A stretch of 64,000 nt of DNA, taken from Zygnema cylindricum (Eukaryota > Streptophyta > Zygnematophyceae > Zygnematales > Zygnemataceae). The stretch lies in assembly GCA_037447655.1 (NCBI GenBank), contig JBBHKE010002442.1:37161-101160 (forward strand), in the 5' to 3' direction. The translations under genes and the position numbers were made by a program. The notes beneath the pieces were generated by a model. It was not told where the DNA came from and did no database searches. It saw only the letters and a list, made by a program, of their open reading frames with translations. How positions within the stretch are numbered: position 1 is the stretch's first letter; each line of letters starts with the position of its first letter. Below are positions 34,512 to 46,500 of this stretch, one piece after another.

Positions 34512-35079
34512 TACAGCGTCAGATTTGCGACGCTATTCATGATGTCACGTACTTCCACGATACCAAAGAGTACAAAGTACAAGAATGTTGGATTATGGGG
34601 ACAGTACAAAACTTTCATTTTTTTTTGGTTGACCGACCGTAACCGATTTTTTTATTCTAGTGAATCAACCGACCGTTATCGCCCGACCCCTAAAATTTGG
34701 CAACCGAATCTGTTCCAGATCCGGCGCGGGCGGTCGGTTCATGGTCGGTCAAGGTTTCAGTTGACCGTTTGCGACCTCTGCTACTTAGTAATCGTTAGTT
34801 TACTCCGTTCGTTTTATGCGCATAAGACATTTATGCTATTTTGTAAACGTCATCAATTGTCACAAGTTTTGTAGTCGTATACAACAGTAACAGATTACAA
34901 CCACGTCTACATCCGTCACAATTCAGAGTAACGACTTCATTGCGTTACATCGTAAGGGTTTGAAAGTACAGTAGTACGAAAAATATTCGCAAAAAAACAG
35001 TAGAAATGCCAATTTTCATTTACATGGTAAATTGCCATAATTATTTTTTCCAAGTAAGGGTATGGCCCCATGTGGCTAA

Positions 35080-35796
35080 GGGTAACATTCTATTAGGCGG
35101 TCCGAGTAAACGAACATACAATTATACTCACAGCGTTTACTGGAAGTCCGCTCCACTTTGTCGGGCCAGTAACAAACATTACTCGACTATGATTAGCGCC
35201 ACATAGGTTACATTATAGATTCAGAAAATCTAAAAAAAATCTTCAAACGGAAAGTCAGAACGACATATCTGTACGACCGGAGGTAGTTTATGATTCGTAC
35301 GTAAAGTTTGCGGCCAAATTTTGATTTTGAAAATGGAAATCAAAATTTCGAAACGGAATGGCAAAAAGACGCGACAAACTTTGAAGGTCGCGGCAATGTC
35401 AGACGGAGCGTGCGAGGATATTTTCGAACTCACCTACATCGAGCGTGGCAGACGGCAAATGGCCTGTATGACGTGCACGCCTGTAATCGCTTGTTCAAAG
35501 TAGATATGTATTTTTTTTTTACGTGTACCAATGACAATGATCTTGTGGGCCCCTACTCTCCTCGCGAGGAGAGTTGGGGCCCACTACATGATGTACCGAT
35601 TGCTTCGTGGATCTCAAAACGTAAAACATCCAACGGTCAGGAATTACGCCTACATTATTGGAGCTTCTCGACAGCTTTCCAGTAACAATGTTTCGTCTGA
35701 CAAAATAAAATAAAATGGTACGGATCTTACGGTGCTGTACGAAAACGTACGGCGTCCAGTAACGATCCCCACTTTTCGTCTGATGGAATGTTACCC
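35080..35796 (+). mobile_element. TAA-flanked inverted-repeat element, copy C, 717 bp
   Basis: The termini are GGGTAACATTCTATTAG and, reversed, GGGTAACATTCCATCAG, with TAA duplicated on both sides (35077-35079 and 35797-35799). The interior is co-linear with copies A and B, including AAAATGGAAATCAAAATTTC and the central palindrome near 35547-35582. The ORF at 35308-35685 is not conserved as protein among the copies. Confidence 0.8.
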
Positions 35797-35799
35797 TAA

Positions 35800-36673
35800 G
35801 ATCGGGTTTTTTTCTGTCGTTTTCCTTTCAAACTTAGCGCCGTAATGCATAAGCTGCGACCGTACGAAGAAATCACATATTTGTATAGTACAATTTGCGT
35901 CATTCTCTAACTTAGGATGTACGAAAATTTGTCGTCTTGCGTTTTTTCGACACACTATCACGTCATCGTCAAACTTATAATAAAACACGTCGGCAATGTG
36001 TTTTAAGCTAAGTAAAATCCGTTTACACCAATAAGAAAATAATTTTTCACGTGTGAATTTTTTTCAAATTGTTTTGACGAAAAGAAAGTACAAGGTTGAT
36101 GGGTTTTTTCCGGTAGTACCTTGTACGGTTTTTTTTTTGCAGCGGTCTCGATGCTGCATTGTCATTTCACGCAAAGTTGAAAAATTTGTGAAGGTGAAAA
36201 ATCTGCGAAGTCATGGCGGCCGGACAGGCGAGGTTTACGCAAAGGCATGTCGTACAGCCACGGCTGCAAGGCTGTACGTCTACGATGTCACGCAATGACA
36301 TGCGGCATACCAAATCGTTTCAAAAATTACGATGTGTCTTGCGCCGCTTCAAAAAGTTTCGAAAAAATAAGGTGCGGCAAAGACAAATTGTATACGGTGA
36401 CAGCCGTCACGAGTATTGTTGACGTATACAGTCGTCACAAACTTAAGTAACAATCTCGAGAGAATGCATAGAGACACTTGAAATCCGGGTCCGCCGGATC
36501 CGCGCTAAAATCCAAAGTAAGTACACTAAGTTACAACTACATGGGGCCGCACCCTAGTAGAGACACACGGTGTACCGTCTTAAAAGTACAAACATCGTTT
36601 TAAGAAACATTTCATACGGTAACACATTTCGTACGAAATAAAATTTCGTAAAGGTAGCATTTCCTACGAAGTA
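35800..36673. other. Intergenic sequence, no feature recognised
   Basis: Short ORFs here (for example near 36053-36298) show no family motif and no splice context. CpG-containing words are more common than in the gene-bearing parts. Confidence 0.4.
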
Positions 36674-36868
36674 CCATGAATCGCCATTAGCGTCAATGTC
36701 TTTTCCGCCGCTTCAAAATATACTATCCCCGTCCACACATGTATCAGAATTTTAATCGACGGTTGCGATTGAATGGAAAGGATCGTACTTTCCTACAGGC
36801 AGTCTTTGTACGGAACCGGACAAGTGTGAACAAACACGTGGATGCGGTGCTAATAGCGATTCAAGGTG
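36674..36868. mobile_element. Stowaway-like MITE, diverged copy, 195 bp
   Basis: Starts CCATGAATCGCCATTAGCGTC after TA (36672-36673) and ends, reversed, CACCTTGAATCGCTATTAGC. It shares the internal CCGTCCACACATGT / GGACAAGTGTG blocks of the 24.9-kb copy. The right-hand TA is lost. Confidence 0.7.
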
Positions 36869-37112
36869 AACCTTTTCCGACGAAATCAGCACACGGTGGA
36901 CATGGGCAAGAGCATAAATTTTGTGCGATTTATTTAGTGCGATTGATTTAGTGCGATTGGCGATTGAAATCCCGTGCCGTATAATTTACTAAATTTCAGT
37001 TTCACACTCTGCTTAGCTGTTGTTCGTCCAAACGTTTAAATATTTGAGTTTAAACGACAGTGGTGACGTTTTCAAACAAGCCAAAAACGACAAAGTACGG
37101 ACGGATGCAGAA

Positions 37113-37428
37113 TCAGTGTTGTCCCATCGGCGATAATTCCGATAACCGATACATAGGTTGTCGCTATCGGCTGGGTGGCGGATAAATTCGGCAATTATCG
37201 CCGATTAATGCCGATATATCGGCAAGATAGCTGATAACCACCCGATAAACGATAAATAACCGATATATCTCGGGGGACTAAAAAAAAAGCGTACGTTCGG
37301 GTACAGGAACTTTCAGTACGGAATAAGGAACGGTATGTATGAAGTACGGACCGATAAATATCGATTTTCGTTAGGTCAAAAAAAGGTACATATCGGTTAT
37401 CGGTTAAATGCTCCCGATACACAGCACT
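37113..37428. mobile_element. ATCGAT-rich inverted-repeat element, 316 bp
   Basis: The left end reads CAGTGTTGTCCCATCGG and the right end, reversed, reads TAGTGCTGTGTATCGGG. The interior is dense in CCGATAACCGATA words. It ends 82 bases short of the stop codon of the LRR gene. Confidence 0.65.
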
Positions 37429-37510
37429 AAAAATCACTGAATGGAAAAAATTTCATGATAAACATTAGGGTATTGTTTTCATAACATATAATGTGACTCG
37501 CCCAGAATTT

Positions 37511-40500
37511 CTACAGGAGGAGAATTCCCTCATCAGTAAACCTATTCTCGCTGAAAGATACTAATTTTGGTTTGTGTTTTTTGTCGTTTGATTGATTTTG
37601 GTTTATCACATATTTTCCTTTTTCAAATACTTTTAAACTAACATGACTACTGAACTTATCCTATGCCTTATCATCAATTTTTAGAAAAAACATGTTAACT
37701 AAAAAAAGTTTCAATAAACCATGTATTTTACCATAAACGTTTTAAATTATGTTAAGGTTTCCTTATACCTAAGATTTTGATACACGTTAAAACATACATC
37801 ATACAGTTTTCTGCATTTAAAAAAACAAGATGCTAAGCTCACAAATTAAGATGTGATTGGACTTTGTTAATGCAAGAACTTACAGAGACACCAAATTTGT
37901 GAGATTTTCTAATGACGGAATAGGTCCAGAAAAAGCGTTCTTACTTAGATCTCTGCAAAAAAGTGAAAATAAACAACTCCTCAATATATGAAAATGCATT
38001 TGTATATAGTTTTAATATATAAATATACATGAATATACATATATATATACATATATATATGTACATATTTGCACATTTATGAATTTGAAATCTAAAAAGC
38101 AATACTTGTAATTTATTTACAATTAGACAAACCGCAGATCTGTTCTTTATGATTTGAAAATTTGACTTCTCTTCCAATTATTGTAGACTTTTTGTCAATT
38201 TAAGAATAACGCATCATCTCAAGCATACCCAAATAGCATACGGCGCCATAGTTAGTACTAGGTCATTGTAGGTTGTCAACATTGACAATTACCCAAATAG
38301 AGTACAGAGCCACAGATAGTCCAAGGTCATTGTGTATCGTCAACATCAATAATTATTCCCTTATTTATGTCTAAAATTCTCCATCAACAAATTGAAGAGC
38401 ATGACAATGACATTTACGTGCTCCGAAGTCAATCAGGTTGACGCCAAAGATATGGCGTGCTCGGTGCAGCAGCATACTATGTGTAGTGTACGCCTGCTAT
38501 ACAGTACTAACATGTGTACTGTGTGCGTACTTTACGGTGTATTATTCTTCAAATTGGTAAATCCGTAATTTGAACTCATGAAACAAATGGTAACTAAAGA
38601 GAAATGATAATATTGAAAAAAAAGTATAAAAAGTAAGTCAGAAACAAGAAAGTAATAACTCACAAGTACATAATACTCCTAAGTTCACTGAGTTCGGAAG
38701 GAAGACTGCCTTCAAGTCCACATTTGCTCAACCGCCTACATACATAAAAAAAAAAAAAACAATTGAGGGTGGGAGAGAGGGAGGGAAGGGGGAGAGATCG
38801 TGGAGGTGAGATAAGTAGAGCAAGAGAGAGGAAGAGAGAGAGAGGGAGAGGGAAGGGAGGAATTGGGAGAAGGAGAGGGTTAGCGATATGGAGAGGGTGA
38901 GGGAGAGAGAGGAGAGGGATAGAGTGGGAGAGGGAGAGGGAGAGAGAGAAAGGGGAAGAGAGAGAGGTTGGAGATTCTTGTGTTTAGAAGATAATGTACA
39001 CCAAGGGACCATATAGTACGAGTATTTTTTGTTTTATGCACAAAACAACCTAGGTTTTAAACATATGATTCATTAGAAACTCAAATTGCTTAAAGACTTA
39101 CAATGTTGTCAAAGTTTCGCTTAGCAAGTTAACTCCGTCAGGAAAAAGTCCACCAAAATTGTTCCGACTCAAGTCACTGCAATCCAAAACAAATTAACAT
39201 CAGGTGAAAATTTGAAGTTACAATAAAGTAAAACAAGTATTTTCAAGTCATTACAGTTTAAAACACCTTATAATAACTCACGACTGAATTGATTTGACTG
39301 ACGGTTGATGAAAGTACATTTTGAAATTTGAGGCAACCAGTAAAAAAGAAATGTGAATTTTTAGAAATAATTTGATGAGAGCGGCCAAAACGGTTACATG
39401 ACTTTTTAATATGAAGTTAATGTCATTTTTTCTCATGTGAAGACCTCAATCTGAGCCGTCCAGGGGGGATGGACGGATTATCCAAACATCGCTTTTGTGT
39501 TTTAGCATATAACTTCAACTCTATGTGCGACAACTGTTTTTTTTCTGTGAATTCGGATTTTTGATTCGGCAACTTACATGTGGATACCATGTCTGTTATT
39601 TTCACATCATCAAATGTAAAGTTAAAATTGGCTAATATGTCAAGTTCTTGGTGTGTTCAATCTTGAACCTATTTCATCGATTTTGGTGGATATGGTCCAT
39701 GTCCAGCATAAGACTCAGAGCACTTGAAGGAGGGAACAAAATTTACACAAAATGATGTGACATTGATATCTTAAATTGAATATAACATAACAAGACTGGG
39801 AAAAGTCTGTTGAAAGGATTGAAAATAGGCCAGAAAACTGAAAATGGTTTTTGGCTTACATATTAATTTCATTCTCCGACACAAGGTTAAATATTTCGGA
39901 CGGGATATTGTTGGTTAATCTGTTGCCTTGAAGGAGACTGCAAAAATGGGTCATTCATTTTTCCAACATTGTTAAGTGCAAAATACGGTCATTCGATTTT
40001 CCATCAATGTGAATGTATAAAATTGCCATTCAATGTCCCAATATTGTTCGAAGTGTCAGCAGTTAAAAAATTTCAAATCTGTTGCAAATCTATGTATGTT
40101 CTCAGCGTAATAAAATACGCGAGAGTAGAACGTTCACTTAGCAAAATAAATTAACATAAAGCAAAAAATAAATAAAAAGAACAAAGCAAAAAGAACAACA
40201 ACAAGGAGAGCAAAGAGACAGGACAAAAAACACCAAAAAGAACAGCAAGAAAATAAAGAACTAAATCGTCAATAATCTCACCACTCGCAAGACAACTATA
40301 AAAAAAAAGTAACTGAAATTTTACAAACAAATAAATTGCTAAGCAAGAGCATATTTGACTATTACAAAAGTCATGCACAAGAAACAGTTTACGAGAAAAT
40401 TATACAAAAATATTTTTAAGACGCCAAATTAATTTCCTAAGAGATGTGCATTAACTTACATGTCAGATAAAAACCCGCCTTCAAGGCTTCCAATTTCAGA

Positions 40501-43500
40501 TGGGATCTCTCCAGTAAATAAATTGTTATACAGCCATCTGCGACATAAATATAAAAATATAAGTCAAAACACCAAAAAATAAAATCAAAACTAGAAGTGA
40601 AAAATCATAATCAAAATTATGAAGCTTCAAGCTCCTTCGACAACTTACGAAGAGAGTCAAATGCATCTAAAAAGAGTTAAATAATACTTTGACAAGTGTA
40701 CGGTCCATCACTATTTGTGTTCAACAAAAATCGGGCAGTCAAAAGCACTTTTTCTCATCACACAGTTTTGAGATTTTTAATCGTGACATTAGGATTGAAA
40801 AAAAAGCCGTTGCATTTCCGATTTCTTACCCTAAAACAAAAAAAAAGGTCGAAAATAAAATTAAATGCCTTTAACTGCCTTAAAAATGTTAAACACTAAT
40901 AGCAATGGGCAGACTACAGTTGAGATTTGAGAATCTGCGTTATTTTAAAGTAAATATGATACTAAGAACAACGTTGACAAAGCCTCACTTTTCATTTTTT
41001 TTTTTGATTTTGAAACAAATTAGTATCATGACCTTCTTAAGTCTAGACATTTGAATGATGTTGCAAATGCACTTAACAAAGTATGTTAGACTTGTAAATG
41101 CCCAGTATGTGAGCACTATTCTTTTGAAAAAAATCCATTTTGTATGAGACCATTCTGCTGAAGTCAAAAACTAATTTTGATTGAAGTATCTTACAAAATT
41201 TCTAAGTTTGGTGCAAGACTGTTCAAAATACCACCGGAAAGTTTATTGTCATACAGCCTCCTGCATCAAAAATTTGAAAAATTGATAAGAGTTAGTGCAC
41301 ATTAGAAAAAAAAAATGGAAAAGTGACAAGAATTAGGGTAAAGGATAACTTTTTCCCTTTAATGGAGTGACAAAAGTAGAGTAAAGAGGGGACAAAACTT
41401 CGGGTAAAAAACATATAATTTTTTGCACCCGAAAATTAAATTTTGGCAGTCATGGTTGAGCATAATAGCACTTTAGCTACTTACCTCTGTTGATGATTTC
41501 TGACTTAAAATTAAAGTGAAAGAAAAGGCACCTTTTTTTTTTCCTAAAAATAGTGTGCCCTACGACGAAAAGATGACAAGAATGATGATGAAAATAAACC
41601 GCCGTTCAACAAATGAAGAGAATATCAAAAGGGGCGCTAATAAGAATTAATGAATATTATTATTTTTCCAGACCCAAATAAATTATAGAGGATTGATATG
41701 TTAGATTAATCACTTAATCACTTACAAATCAGACATGCTTTCTGATTTTTTTATGCTCGCGGGTATGGTTCCATTGAGAAGATTGGAAGACAAGTCCCTG
41801 ATTACCCATAAAACAAATGCAAAATAAATGATGATTTGCTTGCCATCTTTTTTCCTTGAATTGTGTCATGCTTGTTGATACCGATCAAATCCAGAAAACA
41901 TAATAACAAAAAAAAAACAAAAAAAAGGGAGATGACAGAAAAATGCCTAAAGAATTAAGCATTTTACTTTAAGTTTTGATTTATCTTTTGTGAAACATAT
42001 GTTATTATTCGAGTGGCTTCTTCCAAGAACGAAAACAGTTTCCTGAAAAAAAAAAAATTGTGTCAACATATATTCTAAAATTTGCAAAAGTGACCAAAGG
42101 CCTGAAATAGGGTAGTTATGGATTATTATATGAAAAGACAACTCAGTAAATTTCTGTAGCCAAGAACCATCACAATCTCAAAAAAGGAAAAAAAATAAAA
42201 ATACAGAAAATAGGAATGAAAACAATTTAGAAGAAAAAAAAAACAAAAACAGAAAGTAACAGCTTATAACTACAGATACAATATTACCAATCGTCAGATA
42301 TCGCTAAAGAAACCTACAGCGAGGCCAAGTTGACGAGCTCTCCAATTTTTTCTGGAATACTCCCTGTTAGCGAATTCCCACTAAGATCACTGGAGAGGAG
42401 AGGAGGGAGGGAGGGAGGGAGGGAGGGAGGCAAAAGGGAAAACAGAGAGGGAGAGGGGTGGGGGAGAGAAGGGAAGGAAGGAGGGAGGGAGGTAAGGGGA
42501 GAGTGAGAGTTAGACAGAGAGAGAGAGAGAGAGATTATAGCCACAAAATGGAGTAAGCAATTGCAAAATTTTGCAAAATAAAAAAAGCCAACAGATTCAT
42601 TAGTGCCTTAGCCCGAGAAATAATACAATAACAAAAGTTTCCACAAAGGCTTCATGTTAACATTAACAACCGAGTCTTATATTATTTAGACACATTTTAT
42701 ATTTGACTGAAAATTTTAATGGGAGGTCTATTCTTTCTTCTTTTGTTTCTTTCACTGTTTGGTTTGTTTTTGTTTATGTTTGTTATTTTTGTCCACTAAT
42801 GATGCAATCAATTGGACAGCTTAAAGCCCTACAGTGGAAGCGTAAAATAAATGTTTTTAGTACTTCGATTCCGTTTTTATCCCACGTACCTATTTCTTTT
42901 TATGTTCAAATTTTTTGCGAATGTGATCTTTTTTGGTGACCGAGGAGCAAGTCAGCAGTCTTTTTTTTTTGTTTATATTGATTCATATTTATCCATTAAA
43001 TAGGGTGGGAAATGAAATCGATACAATGAAAATTAACACTAGAGCATCTTCCCCTATACATATTTGAGAGTGTTTTATAACCTATTTTAGAATGGATGTC
43101 GATGTGATTATACTTGCATGTATTATTCATGGTTCGAAAGATTTTTGAGTTTGGTTTTTCAAAACGCATTTTTACTAAGTATTCTGTTGAATCATGTTTT
43201 ACAAAACCTGACCCTTATGTGTAAGAGTCTTATCTGTTTTTATAAAGATGAGCTTCAAACAATCTTATATTCCAGAATATATATCCAAATGTAAGTTACG
43301 AATCAGCCAGCATAGAATAAAGTTGTACCTTTCAAACAAGTTTTCGAATATAGTTTTTGTATTGTACATGTAATTAAAGCTTATTGGAGTTATAGCATTG
43401 AAAAAAATGACTTACATTGTGGTTAAGGCCTTCATGTTCACTATTTCAGGTGGTATTGGGCCTACCAATTCACACTGAGCACAACTCCTGCGTATATTTT

Positions 43501-46500
43501 ATTTTAAGGTCAACAGAAAAATTCAAAACGAGAAAAAAAAAACTGGTAAGTAAATCACAAACTTCAAAAAATGTATATAAATATATATAGTATTATGTAA
43601 TATGTATATTTATAAATTATGTTTATAAGTCCATGCAACCAACAACGAAAACAGAAAACCATAAATCACCATGTTTTAAACGCAAGGAATATTTAAATAA
43701 TTGAATCGAATTTTGAATTTCCATTCGGAAATTTTAATAAAGATGGATTTTTAATTTCGTAAGTCTAATTTTTGTCTGCAAATTTCATGACGCATAAAAT
43801 TTGAAGATTGGCGTTCGATAAAATTTGACGTTCCCGACTTTTGGTGATTTTTTAATTTTCGATAAATTTGATGCCTTCGTATATTGTGGATGATAAATTT
43901 GAAGTTTGCAGTTTTTATCGACGGAAAAATTATATGAAAAATTCGAGATTTCTTTTCTTCTTTTCTTTCTTTTGTAAAAATAATAAAAAAAGTTATTTTT
44001 GCGGGTCAGTTGAACTTACAAAGTATCCAAATTGGTGAGAGTAGTCAACGACAATGGAATTGTACCACCAAATTTGTTGTAATCCAATTGCCTAGAAAGA
44101 GGAAAAATAGAACGCAAGGGAAAAGTTAAAGAAAAGGATGATTAAAGGTAGAAAAATACGTATTAGTGGTACATTCCCTCTCCCTCGCCCTTGCTCTCCC
44201 CCCTCCCTCTCCCCCTCCGCCTCCCCTTCCCCCCCTCCCTCTCCCCCTCCGCGTCCCCTTTCCCCCCCTCCCTCACCCCCCTCCTCCCTTCCCCCCTCCC
44301 CCCCCCTCCTCCCTTCCCCCATCCCCCTCCTCCCCCCCTCCCCCCCTCCCGCCCTTCCTCTCCCCCCTCCCTCTCCCCCCCCGCCTCCCTTTTCCCCCCC
44401 TCCTCTCTTCCCCCCTCCCCCTCCTCCCCCTGAGTTGAAAAGCCTCCAATATACAAAAAATGTTGAAAATTTCAAATTTCCTCAACGTTTAAATTTTAAA
44501 GAGGCCAAAAATCTAGAGGCTCTATTCAAAGCATCCTATTTTAAAACTTTAAACTAGAGGCAACAAAAAAAGAAGAGGGAGAAACTCACAAAGATGTTAA
44601 GTTTTTGAAATTTCCAAAAAACGTAGGAAGACCGTTTGTACCTTCTCCGGTATAAAAATTGTTACTTGCATCCCTACGAAATAGTAAAAAAAAAAAAAAT
44701 AATGCAATCTTTCTCAAAATATCCTTTCTTAAACATGAGTTGACTTTTTTCAAACATAAATTAAGATTTCCAGAACATAAATGAGCTTCCTCAAACATTG
44801 AAAACGCTTCTTAAACACTAATTACTGTACATTTCTCAAACGTAAATTAACATTTCTAGCATAAGTTAAACTATTTTTCAAACATAAATGAAAAATCCTT
44901 AAATATTTATACATCTGGTACACATAACAAATATTTGATTTTGCGGATAATTTGCATCTCCGATTGTAAAATATGGAAATATTTTTTTAATTAAAATAGA
45001 AAAAGTAGCTACAAAGGAATTTGATTCCTCACTTCCTTTGTGTTAATGCAAAGAAAAACATAAAGGAAAAAAAAAAAAAAAATCAGCAGAAAAGTGGCAT
45101 TTAAGGTCTTTTTTACCATATTTCGCAAACATCTTTTGACAATTTTTTCTGTCTATGAATGATTCCTTTTTTCCCTCAAGCATCAAAAAATATTCATAAT
45201 ACTTGTTAGCAAACATAAAAAGGGATATGCATACGACTCAAATTTATTTCGGAGCATCAAGAAGTTTCAATATTTTTTTTCCTCTTTTTTCCCTTTTTTT
45301 TTTCATTCAGATGATCAAGACCATCAACAGCTATCATTAACTTCGATAAAATCCTAACTTTACTGCATTCAATCAGTAACTAAAAAAAGTACAAGTCAGA
45401 CAAAGACAAGACTGAATCTTAGAGATTACTAGTTAAAAAATGCTAAAGAACACTAAAATTGTGCAATGTTGCGACGAATTAAATAAGTCCAAATGAAAAT
45501 TGAAAAACACAACTTTTATATTAACATACACAATATACCATAGATACCAAAAAAATATGTTATTCCTTATCAGTAAACAATAGGGTTTAGAAAAACATAC
45601 AGTGTCGTTAACTGTTGAAAATTTGTATAATTTGGAAATGGTCCTGTTAATAAATTATTCGCAACAATTCTGCAAAAATTGCAAGTCCAACAAAACAAAA
45701 ATAAAAAATAATAATTAAATAAATTAATCTAATAAAGTAAAAAACAAACTAAAAATAAAACAACAATAAAAATTGGGACAGACAGCGGTCGTTTGAGCAT
45801 TTAAAATGAGGCTCCAGCAGTCTCTCAGTCTTTTTCACAGTCCAATTATCTACTAAGTTATTCAAGAAATTGTTATTATTCAGGCTGGCTTTGCACATTA
45901 CAACATGAGCAAAAATAAAATAATAATAACCAGCGTAAAAACATTTTTTTTGCAAAATTTGTCTTATTCAGTAAAATGCGGTAACAGAAAATAGCGGGAC
46001 AAATCTATTAAGTATCTGCTTTATGGTAAGGGAGATCCTGGATAACTGATAAGAACAGCTGGTGGAATGCTTTGGAATACTCACAAATCTTTCAATTTCT
46101 GTAAACGACTCAGGGATTCGATGGATGCGAGCTTATTGATTCCAAGGTTTCTGTAAGATTACAAAAACAGAAAAAAATATAAAAATTGTTAGTAAACTAT
46201 TTAAACATTGTGGTTTCAGTGTTTTCACTGTCAACGTGTTTATCATGATGACATGTGAGACTAGAACCCTGAAAGTGACGCGACAAAATGAGGAGATTAT
46301 AGAAACTAGTTTTTTGTTATGAACAAATAATGAAGATGAAAAAATAAAAAGAACTGCAATTTCTTCTCACATAGCCCAAGTGGTCGAATGACCCTGGAAT
46401 TTCTTTTTGGATTTTCCATAGACCAAGACAACTTAAAAAACAACAAAATTGAGCAGCTCTTATGCATGGAACTTACAAAGTTGTCAGTTCAATAAGGTTG

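Larger units (their letters stand above)
29745..34780 (-). mobile_element. hAT element, 5,036 bp, with an 8-bp target-site duplication
   Basis: The left end reads GAGAGGTCGCAAAAGTCAA and the right end, reversed, reads CAGAGGTCGCAAACGGTCAA, a hAT-type terminus. The 8-bp duplication CTACTTAG is exact at 29737-29744 and 34781-34788. The element carries a degenerate hAT transposase on the minus strand (31398-33558). Subterminal repeats flank it: TTTGTCGCGTTCCCTAAGAT units at 29985-30165 and again at 33846-33890. GACCGACCG-rich zones sit just inside both ends. The target site abuts the outer end of the 27.5-29.7 kb element. Confidence 0.92.

Noticed and set aside
29958-34532. Direct repeats around 30.0 and 33.85 kb as LTRs
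   Set aside because: A hAT transposase and hAT termini with an 8-bp duplication explain the region. The repeats are subterminal units plus MITE copies.
24000-37500. Protein-kinase exons completing the LRR gene on the minus strand
   Set aside because: I looked for kinase motifs such as HRD and DFG with splice sites and found none. Only transposon sequence is present.
44092-44557. Pro-rich and Gly/Glu/Arg-rich ORFs at 44.1-44.5 kb
   Set aside because: They are composition artefacts of the C-rich tract next to an LRR exon.
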